Notes under the pieces: generated by a model | Told to the model about the DNA's origin: nothing | What the model saw: the letters and a program-made list of their open reading frames with translations, nothing else | The model's database searches: none | DNA from: Galaxea fascicularis | Lineage: Eukaryota; Cnidaria; Anthozoa; Scleractinia; Euphylliidae | Reading direction: 5' to 3' | DNA: 64,000 bases | Assembly: GCA_948470475.1 (NCBI GenBank) | Contig: OX419338.1 | Span: forward strand, 13,795,425-13,859,424 | Shown: positions 12,127-20,000 of the stretch, one piece after another | Position numbering within the stretch: the stretch's first letter is position 1 | Layout: every line of letters starts with the position of its first letter | Made by a program: the position numbers and the translations under genes

Positions 12127-13800
12127 CTATAGGGAAGAAAGGTTGAATTGTTTCATCAGGTATTTCAATCTTTGCTTTTCTTTCAAAGAGAAAACTGCCA
12201 GCCAAGGCTTTTAATTGAGTTAACTCCTTTCTCCCTTTTTGTTGTTTTTACGCTGCTTAGCGGAGAGGCAAATTCAAAATCAAGTCATGCTGAAGGTATC
12301 CATCCACTGCGTGCAATTTTTGTTCAGTTAAGTATGGGGATCCTATTATCATTTTCTAGCAGATGTTCATGTATATATCAGGGGCTCTCCATGTGGTTAG
12401 CCGTCAAATGGCCAAACATTTAACCTTCGACCGTCAAAATGGCTTGTTTTTAAACGTCAAAGCAACCCCCTGTTGAGACCCTCATGTCAGTTTGTGTAAA
12501 ACAAATGTAATGGACAAACAAAAAATAGATACATCAATATTTACAATTTATTCTCTAGCAGGCTTTCAACCGCTCAATTTTCTCTTAAAAAGAAATAATA
12601 TAAAAAAGGAGTTTTCAAAATGGACTGAACCAGAGGTTGAAGGCGTGAAAGTCAACTCGCAACATTTATATCCTACGGCATTCCATTCACCACACCCAGC
12701 AAATTACTGCAAATACCTTTAATGCACCGTATCACTTCACTGAGTATCACTGTATATAACTATGTATTAACGTATATCACTGCTCTTATGTTCTCAGAAA
12801 AATCAACTGATTTGCTTGCCAGAAAAATACCGAAAACTAGATCCACAACTGTTTTCTAAAGAAATTGCCCCTTGAAAACAACTAGTCAACAATGTTTCGT
12901 CAAGGCGATTTAACACGGCTATTATTTTTTCTACACAGTCAAAAACTCTTCTGCCATAAATTTTACTGTACCAGATTTTCTGAAAATGTATTGAATAGGC
13001 ACCCCAGGGGAGACCTATCCAAACAGATCGATATGAATGTGACGAGAAAAACCGGAAAAACTGAGGAGGCTCGATGTGTCTCCTGAAACTCCCGTTTTAT
13101 TCTGCAAATAATTAAAATTACTCGAATTACGCGAGCCGCTAGATAGGCGGTAAAAGAACCGAAAATAACAACAATGTAACTTATGAAGGCACAAATATTT
13201 GACAACATCGCTTACCAAGTATCGACGGTCAGTAAAAGGTCCAATACGGACAAAACAGGAGGAAATAGCTCCAAAAATACGAGTTCACTAACAAGGCACA
13301 GGATCGTCAGAAAACGTGTTGTTGTTTTTTGGCATTGAGAGATTGCCCGGATGTATGCACGATGAAACTGCTGACCTATACCTGGTGTTGAGAGCGAGCC
13401 TCAACATGTATTTTCAGTCCAACTCCAATTCAGTCACATGTTCAGGACTGCAGTTTCACTGTCAGAAACCGACACACTTTTATGTTCTCAAATAGTATGG
13501 CTAATATCCTGGCTTAGCTAGTCATTTGTTGCATTGTTTACCTCGGTCCCCAATTCTTTTTCACAGATTGTTCAGTTAAATCTCCCAGCCTGCAACAGAC
13601 ACATTTTGCTGTTCTAACCTACTGTCCATGACCTAAATGTTTTTGCTGTACAAACGGAGATTTATGTGGACAGCCAAAATTTAGCCGCACCAGCTGCGTT
13701 ACACTTAAAACTCGAGTTCTTTCTTGATGTTAATAATTACATCCTTACTCAGAAGGACAGGAAAATATCCACATGAAATTCAGAATCTAGACAGCACATC
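11479..13800. repeat. Array A unit 4, cut by the assembly gap
   Basis: The first 2322 bases of a unit are present, ending in the spacer about 260 bases before exon D would begin. The break coincides with the contig end, not with any repeat boundary. Confidence 0.95.
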
Positions 13801-14000
13801 NNNNNNNNNNNNNNNNNNNNNNNNNNNNNNNNNNNNNNNNNNNNNNNNNNNNNNNNNNNNNNNNNNNNNNNNNNNNNNNNNNNNNNNNNNNNNNNNNNNN
13901 NNNNNNNNNNNNNNNNNNNNNNNNNNNNNNNNNNNNNNNNNNNNNNNNNNNNNNNNNNNNNNNNNNNNNNNNNNNNNNNNNNNNNNNNNNNNNNNNNNNN
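13801..14000. other. Assembly gap, 200 N
   Basis: A run of exactly 200 N separates array A from array B. Round gap sizes of this kind usually mark scaffold joins of unknown length. Both sides end within a tandem unit at unrelated phases, so real sequence, probably more repeat, is missing. Confidence 0.98.
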
Positions 14001-14133
14001 TTCAGAATGACAAGAATCGACTTACATATGTAAGGTTAAGTAATTTTTGATCATAGATATCGAAATATAATGTAATCTTAAGGAATATTTCATTGAGAGT
14101 GTATTTAGTTTAAGAAACAACAAAAACATTTTT

Positions 14134-14166
14134 TTTTATGTGGCAATTTTTATTTGCCACATAAAA
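14134..14166. repeat. Perfect 13-bp inverted repeat, 7-base loop
   Basis: TTTTATGTGGCAA at 14134-14146 is the exact reverse complement of 14154-14166, around a loop of seven A/T bases. It is present at the same place in every array B unit, and in the edge partial unit at 62152-62184 even though surrounding bases have diverged. It could be a foldback or MITE remnant or simply a satellite hairpin. Confidence 0.85.
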
Positions 14167-14223
14167 GCTAACACATCAGCTTTTCAGCAAATGTATTTGT
14201 CACATAAAAATTGGCCAATTTCC

Positions 14224-14269
14224 CTCGTCTACACGAGCAAATAAAAATTGTCAGATAAAAATTGCTCGT
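14224..14269. repeat. Overlapping inverted repeats sharing one arm
   Basis: ACGAGCAA at 14233-14240 pairs with TTGCTCGT at 14262-14269. Its ACGAG part can alternatively pair with CTCGT at 14224-14228. The two hairpins exclude each other. The arms enclose repeated ATAAAAATTG motifs. In the edge partial unit the right arm has one substitution. Confidence 0.75.
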
Positions 14270-14356
14270 ATCGTGGTATATATGTCCATAAATAACACAT
14301 GCTTCTTTGTTTGAAATAACATAAGGATTAAAGCTTAAAGCTGAATTACATTCAGT

Positions 14357-14806
14357 CTAAAAAAGACAACATGTCCAAACTTTGTAAACAAAAGAAAGAT
14401 GATCAGGAAAAACAATGCAGCCACATGTTTCATCACCCTGTGATGTGACAAGCCAAGCAAGAGAGACAGCCACTGAGTTTTTTCTTACACCCACCTCAGT
14501 AAACTCCCTGACATCCAGTTTGTTCATAAAGGCACAGACAGGACAGTTGGTATTCAGACATGCTGAACGCGCGGTGTGAACCTCCCCTCCCTCCTCTGCA
14601 ATCAAGTTATACGGCCAGTTTTCGTCGTGTTGGCTGCCTTGACTACTGCCTCTTGTGGTGGGTTGGCCTAAACAAACACAGTTCTTTTTGCAAACTTCCC
14701 ACAGCCGTTGCATCTGCTCTTTTACACACGTCTGGCGGGCAGCTTCTTGTGCAGCCTGGTACACAAGACGGTCGTGCTGCTGGTGGTCTACTGCGTTGCG
14801 GCGTTG
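14357..14806 (-). pseudogene. Exon D, array B version, frameshifted and 3'-truncated
   Basis: On the minus strand an acceptor (GGGTAG at 14807-14808) is followed by QRRNAVDHQQHDRLVYQAA, CVKEQMQRLWEVCKKNC and GQPTTRGSSQGSQHDENW. The 29 bp lost in array A are present, so the N-terminal frame is intact through LNTNCPVCAFMN and TEVGVRKN. An extra base at about 14477 then shifts the frame. At 14439 homology with array A stops altogether, so the long C-terminal part seen at 2581-3002 is missing. The frame ends at 14357 in unrelated residues. Copies recur every 3000 bp to 59357-59806. No known family was recognised. Confidence 0.5.
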
Positions 14807-15127
14807 CTACCCAAAAAAAATTGAATATCTAACCATCAGAAAACCAATGTACCTCAGTCTGTAAAACTAACTAACCTGGAATAATTAACGTTGGGATACA
14901 AAGCAAGCTGAGAATCAAACTGGGGTGAGTAATCATTGTAACCCAAATTTCATTTTGAACTACAACATGCAAGTATCACGTACAAACTGGATTTGAAAGT
15001 AGATTAAAACTGCTTTTTCCTGTGACAGGACCAATACACTTAAGGTATATCAGAGAGACCGATGCTACCCTTTCAATGGAACAGAATTCACTTGATATCA
15101 ATTTAGCTAAGACAGCTAGTCACTTAC
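14807..15127 (-). other. Putative intron between exons C and D (array B)
   Basis: These 321 bases lie between a GTAAGTG donor at 15127 and the GGGTAG acceptor at 14807. They contain one copy of a 52-bp segment (15057-15108) that also occurs in the intron after exon A. Stop-rich on both strands. It recurs every 3000 bp. Confidence 0.4.
15057..15108. repeat. 52-bp dispersed segment, copy 1
   Basis: Matches 16518-16569 in the same orientation with about five mismatches, and is also present in array A near 3600. It lies directly after the exon C donor. It recurs every 3000 bp. Confidence 0.8.
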
Positions 15128-15942
15128 CTAAGAAGGGAGGACAGGTTCGTTTTCAGCCTTATATTCCGTCAGTCTAGCCAGGGACTCAGGACTGGGAATT
15201 CGAGCAGGAACAATTCTGGGTAACGCCAGTAACAGTTGCTGTCAGAATCACCGCTTTCTAGACTCAAAATGTTGTCACGGAGCTGAGAGGTGGTCTCTTG
15301 TAGTGATTGCAATTGATCAGTTGACAGAGGGGTGAAATACAAGAAATCTATACCAAAACGGAACATCAACTTGACTAGTCGTGCGGGCTTCTCAGACTTG
15401 CCAGCATACCCTAGTGCAGTGGATCTAGCCAGCATGAGTTCAGATGTTGTAAGGCCAAGACCGCAAATCATCTCTTTGGAGAGGATGGCTTGGTTAGTTG
15501 TTCTTGCAGCTACGGTTAAATTCCCTTGCACCATGCCTCCATGAGAATCTGAGACCAGACGTCAGGGATAGCCGTGTGTATACTGAAGGCTGATGTCACT
15601 CCAGGATGGTGCAAAAAGTGCCATGACGTTCCCAAATTGATCTAGTCTGAGTTGCTGGAGATTTGTGTCAAAGGCTAGAAGGCTGGTGGTCATTTTGTTG
15701 CCCAATGCTGTCCCCGTCTCGGCAAAGATGGTGGATTGTTCAAACTGAGGTCTTCTATCTGCCTGGCTTTCATCGGTGGCGGGTGGTTGATTCCCCTCGG
15801 CATGCCAGACAAAACGTTCGCAATATGTGTGGCAGGAAGCCAGGTCGTCAAATTCAACAGGCCCCGTGTTGTCATGGTGAAAAAGCCCCTTTGGCAAGCG
15901 GAGCGTGTCAAAAAGGCACAGGCCTAAATTTAACACTGTGGG
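15128..15942 (-). pseudogene. Exon C of an unrecognised gene, array B version, with internal TGA
   Basis: The frame on the minus strand begins after CAG at 15943 (PTVLNLGLCLFDTLRLPKGL). It keeps the 22 bp deleted in array A (AETGTALGNKMTT) and reads through SLLAFDTNLQQLRLDQFGN to YTHGYP, where a TGA (15562-15564) interrupts it. It resumes in the same frame (RLVSDSHGGMVQGNLTVAAR, KSEKPARLVKLMFRFGIDFL) to a second TGA after SPWLD at 15169. A consensus GTAAGTG donor lies 41 bases further on. The acceptor used in array A is mutated here (TATAG to TATCG at 15959-15960). About 270 codons with no recognised domain. The coding-like composition on both sides of the TGA suggests a real exon that has decayed. 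Copies recur every 3000 bp to 60128-60942. Confidence 0.55.
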
Positions 15943-16031
15943 CTGGTCTTCGCGAGTCCGATAGGGAAGAAAGGTTGAATTGTTTCATCAGGATTTGCAA
16001 CTGCATTTGACCTGGCAGGCTCTGATCTTAC

Positions 16032-16248
16032 TTGTTTCTGTTCCCCTTCTTGGCATGTTTGATCAGGAGTTAGAACTGCAGAGGACGTCCCAGGCTGTGA
16101 ACGACGCTGCCCATCTCTCCACCGACGCTGTGCGTTTCTCCACATCTCGTCGTCGTCTTTTTGTTGTTCCTGTTCATGTGAGACGTTGTCAAGTGGCATA
16201 TGGTCAGCCTCTGTGTGCTGAGACTGGTTCTCATCGGTCATGAAATCC
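16032..16248 (-). pseudogene. Exon B: Q/E/R-rich linker exon (array B only)
   Basis: An acceptor (GGTATTAG at 16249-16250) and a strong donor (CAA followed by GTAAGATC, intron from 16031) bound 217 bases on the minus strand. These are open in one frame for 72 codons after one leading base. The residues are hydrophilic and low in complexity: FMTDENQSQHTEADHMPLDN, HEQEQQKDDDEMWRNAQRRW, then SQPGTSSAVLTPDQTCQEGEQKQ in part. It resembles the disordered or coiled linker found between domains of DNA-binding proteins. It is in phase with exon C if the CAG acceptor at 15943 is used, skipping 88 bases. Absent from array A, where the sequence diverges at the equivalent of 15992. Copies recur every 3000 bp to 61032-61248. 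Confidence 0.42.
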
Positions 16249-16718
16249 CTAATACCAATAAGCCAAGGCAGAATTTTCAGTCCTAACAATTTTTCTAATA
16301 AGACTTCTATGGGAGCATTTTGCACAATTTAATCCGAGAAGAAATCAAATTAATCGGATCTTGACATACTAATAATTTCCGTTTTCCTCAAATGGTTTCT
16401 GCTGTTGTCCATGCTTCATCACAAAGTGAAATCATATCTTTTGAAAATTGTGACCTGGCTCATGTGGTTCTTATAATGAAACTACAAAACAATGTATATG
16501 ACATATGGAATTTGATAGACCGATGGTGCCATTTCAGTGGAACAGAATTCACTTGATTTCAATTTAGCTTACTCAATCAGGCCTGCACTTTTCAATATAT
16601 ATAGCTAGTTCAATTTTGTAATGATTTGTGTCAAATAAATCACTTTTGTTGATATTTCACTTAGTTTATTGATCCAATGACAATTGGAAATAGTTGACAC
16701 AACTTTCAAACAACTTAC
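16249..16718 (-). other. Putative intron or spacer between exons A and B (array B)
   Basis: 470 AT-rich bases between the exon A donor and the exon B acceptor. Phases do not match across it, so another exon may have been lost or the join may never be used. It contains the second copy of the 52-bp segment (16518-16569). No other feature seen. It recurs every 3000 bp. Confidence 0.4.
16518..16569. repeat. 52-bp dispersed segment, copy 2
   Basis: Partner of 15057-15108, about 1.46 kb away within the same unit, and located in the putative intron downstream of exon A. Flanking sequence does not align convincingly. Confidence 0.8.
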
Positions 16719-16942
16719 AAAAGGGATTGGGTGGGGGAGGGGTGGCAGTATCCAGATTATCTTCCACAACGTGATAATCTTGTCAGTCTTATGTTTAGCG
16801 GATATAACATCCAAAAAACTGCGTTCTTCAAAAAATTTCCACTTTGAAGCATAGACATCTTTTACACCAGAGCCAGTTCCCTCACTCTTCTTGATTTTAC
16901 GCACCTCCTCACAGTAGAATGTTCGTAAGCGTTGTATTTTTG
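16719..16942 (-). pseudogene. Exon A: C-terminal half of a MADF (Myb/SANT-like) DNA-binding domain
   Basis: The minus strand has an acceptor TATAG at 16943-16944 and a GTAAGT donor with intron from 16718. The frame reads KIQRLRTFYCEEVRKIKKSE, then GTGSGVKDVYASKWKFFEER and SFLDV. The LR..Y..E spacing, the KKS.GTGSG linker and the VY..KW.FFE..SFL ending are typical of the third-helix end of MADF domains, a metazoan DNA-binding fold of transcription factors and transposon-derived proteins. The N-terminal half of the domain was not found anywhere in the window. After the domain the frame is wrong: 17 bases present in unit 16 are deleted here, and the residues drift into IITLWKIIWILPP. Copies recur every 3000 bp to 58719-58942. 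Units 2, 4 and 16 have stops inside the domain. Confidence 0.68.
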
Positions 16943-17356
16943 CTATAAAAATAAATAGGAGTAGACTTAAGTTGAGACTTGACAGTTATAAATATTGCTC
17001 TTCAGAATGACAAGAATCGACTTACATATGTAAGGTTAAGTAATTTTTGATCATAGATATCGAAATATAATGTAATCTTAAGGAATATTTCATTGAGAGT
17101 GTATTTAGTTTAAGAAACAACAAAAACATTTTTTTTTATGTGGCAATTTTTATTTGCCACATAAAAGCTAACACATCAGCTTTTCAGCAAATGTATTTGT
17201 CACATAAAAATTGGCCAATTTCCCTCGTCTACACGAGCAAATAAAAATTGTCAGATAAAAATTGCTCGTATCGTGGTATATATGTCCATAAATAACACAT
17301 GCTTCTTTGTTTGAAATAACATAAGGATTAAAGCTTAAAGCTGAATTACATTCAGT
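16943..17356. other. Inter-copy spacer with inverted repeats (array B)
   Basis: Spans the junction of two units, between exon A of one and exon D of the next on the minus strand. Apart from the two inverted repeats annotated for unit 1 (here at 17134-17166 and 17233-17269) it has several ATAAAAATTG and CACATAAAA motifs and no gene. It is the only non-exonic space between successive gene remnants, just over 400 bases. It recurs every 3000 bp. Confidence 0.5.
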
Positions 17357-20000
17357 CTAAAAAAGACAACATGTCCAAACTTTGTAAACAAAAGAAAGAT
17401 GATCAGGAAAAACAATGCAGCCACATGTTTCATCACCCTGTGATGTGACAAGCCAAGCAAGAGAGACAGCCACTGAGTTTTTTCTTACACCCACCTCAGT
17501 AAACTCCCTGACATCCAGTTTGTTCATAAAGGCACAGACAGGACAGTTGGTATTCAGACATGCTGAACGCGCGGTGTGAACCTCCCCTCCCTCCTCTGCA
17601 ATCAAGTTATACGGCCAGTTTTCGTCGTGTTGGCTGCCTTGACTACTGCCTCTTGTGGTGGGTTGGCCTAAACAAACACAGTTCTTTTTGCAAACTTCCC
17701 ACAGCCGTTGCATCTGCTCTTTTACACACGTCTGGCGGGCAGCTTCTTGTGCAGCCTGGTACACAAGACGGTCGTGCTGCTGGTGGTCTACTGCGTTGCG
17801 GCGTTGCTACCCAAAAAAAATTGAATATCTAACCATCAGAAAACCAATGTACCTCAGTCTGTAAAACTAACTAACCTGGAATAATTAACGTTGGGATACA
17901 AAGCAAGCTGAGAATCAAACTGGGGTGAGTAATCATTGTAACCCAAATTTCATTTTGAACTACAACATGCAAGTATCACGTACAAACTGGATTTGAAAGT
18001 AGATTAAAACTGCTTTTTCCTGTGACAGGACCAATACACTTAAGGTATATCAGAGAGACCGATGCTACCCTTTCAATGGAACAGAATTCACTTGATATCA
18101 ATTTAGCTAAGACAGCTAGTCACTTACCTAAGAAGGGAGGACAGGTTCGTTTTCAGCCTTATATTCCGTCAGTCTAGCCAGGGACTCAGGACTGGGAATT
18201 CGAGCAGGAACAATTCTGGGTAACGCCAGTAACAGTTGCTGTCAGAATCACCGCTTTCTAGACTCAAAATGTTGTCACGGAGCTGAGAGGTGGTCTCTTG
18301 TAGTGATTGCAATTGATCAGTTGACAGAGGGGTGAAATACAAGAAATCTATACCAAAACGGAACATCAACTTGACTAGTCGTGCGGGCTTCTCAGACTTG
18401 CCAGCATACCCTAGTGCAGTGGATCTAGCCAGCATGAGTTCAGATGTTGTAAGGCCAAGACCGCAAATCATCTCTTTGGAGAGGATGGCTTGGTTAGTTG
18501 TTCTTGCAGCTACGGTTAAATTCCCTTGCACCATGCCTCCATGAGAATCTGAGACCAGACGTCAGGGATAGCCGTGTGTATACTGAAGGCTGATGTCACT
18601 CCAGGATGGTGCAAAAAGTGCCATGACGTTCCCAAATTGATCTAGTCTGAGTTGCTGGAGATTTGTGTCAAAGGCTAGAAGGCTGGTGGTCATTTTGTTG
18701 CCCAATGCTGTCCCCGTCTCGGCAAAGATGGTGGATTGTTCAAACTGAGGTCTTCTATCTGCCTGGCTTTCATCGGTGGCGGGTGGTTGATTCCCCTCGG
18801 CATGCCAGACAAAACGTTCGCAATATGTGTGGCAGGAAGCCAGGTCGTCAAATTCAACAGGCCCCGTGTTGTCATGGTGAAAAAGCCCCTTTGGCAAGCG
18901 GAGCGTGTCAAAAAGGCACAGGCCTAAATTTAACACTGTGGGCTGGTCTTCGCGAGTCCGATAGGGAAGAAAGGTTGAATTGTTTCATCAGGATTTGCAA
19001 CTGCATTTGACCTGGCAGGCTCTGATCTTACTTGTTTCTGTTCCCCTTCTTGGCATGTTTGATCAGGAGTTAGAACTGCAGAGGACGTCCCAGGCTGTGA
19101 ACGACGCTGCCCATCTCTCCACCGACGCTGTGCGTTTCTCCACATCTCGTCGTCGTCTTTTTGTTGTTCCTGTTCATGTGAGACGTTGTCAAGTGGCATA
19201 TGGTCAGCCTCTGTGTGCTGAGACTGGTTCTCATCGGTCATGAAATCCCTAATACCAATAAGCCAAGGCAGAATTTTCAGTCCTAACAATTTTTCTAATA
19301 AGACTTCTATGGGAGCATTTTGCACAATTTAATCCGAGAAGAAATCAAATTAATCGGATCTTGACATACTAATAATTTCCGTTTTCCTCAAATGGTTTCT
19401 GCTGTTGTCCATGCTTCATCACAAAGTGAAATCATATCTTTTGAAAATTGTGACCTGGCTCATGTGGTTCTTATAATGAAACTACAAAACAATGTATATG
19501 ACATATGGAATTTGATAGACCGATGGTGCCATTTCAGTGGAACAGAATTCACTTGATTTCAATTTAGCTTACTCAATCAGGCCTGCACTTTTCAATATAT
19601 ATAGCTAGTTCAATTTTGTAATGATTTGTGTCAAATAAATCACTTTTGTTGATATTTCACTTAGTTTATTGATCCAATGACAATTGGAAATAGTTGACAC
19701 AACTTTCAAACAACTTACAAAAGGGATTGGGTGGGGGAGGGGTGGCAGTATCCAGATTATCTTCCACAACGTGATAATCTTGTCAGTCTTATGTTTAGCG
19801 GATATAACATCCAAAAAACTGCGTTCTTCAAAAAATTTCCACTTTGAAGCATAGACATCTTTTACACCAGAGCCAGTTCCCTCACTCTTCTTGATTTTAC
19901 GCACCTCCTCACAGTAGAATGTTCATAAGCGTTGTATTTTTGCTATAAAAATAAATAGGAGTAGACTTAAGTTGAGACTTGACAGTTATAAATATTGCTC
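17001..20000. repeat. Array B unit 2, haplotype CT with 19925 A
   Basis: Differs from unit 1 by G to A at 19925, which turns a CGA codon of exon A into TGA. The same variant occurs in unit 4. Confidence 0.96.
19719..19942 (-). pseudogene. MADF exon with nonsense codon, unit 2
   Basis: G to A at 19925 converts the Arg codon CGA of the RLRTFY motif to TGA. This is a CpG-type transition on the coding strand and truncates the domain before the conserved KW.FFE segment. Confidence 0.65.

Larger units (their letters stand above)
1..13800. repeat. Array A: tandem macrosatellite, period 3826 bp
   Basis: The sequence at 1 recurs at 3827, 7653 and 11479 in the same orientation, giving three complete 3826-bp units and 2322 bp of a fourth before the N gap. 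I saw no base or length difference between units, and even the 13-base A run in each unit is constant. Each unit is a 1506-bp core shared with array B (3003-4508 and equivalents) plus a 2320-bp segment not found in array B. The array runs off the left edge, so its true size is unknown. The minus strand carries remnants of a spliced gene; no transposase, reverse transcriptase or structural RNA was recognised in the unit. Confidence 0.97.
14001..17000. repeat. Array B unit 1, haplotype CT
   Basis: Reference unit for the exon entries. It starts directly at the gap. C at 15167, T at 15321, no private variant seen. Confidence 0.96.

Noticed and set aside
13724..14050. Open frame running through the N gap
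   Set aside because: Artefact of untranslated N codons joining two contigs.
14357..14806. Zinc finger or RING around CLNTNCPVC in exon D
   Set aside because: Only one CPxC pair with no correctly spaced second pair, so not enough for a zinc-binding domain.
15169..15534. Possible BEN-like domain around EKPARLVKLMFRFGID
   Set aside because: Only a short helix-like stretch is suggestive, and the conserved positions do not line up. Not supportable without a profile search.
15562..15564. Selenocysteine or an alternative genetic code in which TGA is sense
   Set aside because: Other lesions (frameshifts, deletions, and TAA and TAG stops in the transposase and elsewhere) show ordinary decay. No SECIS-like element could be identified by eye.
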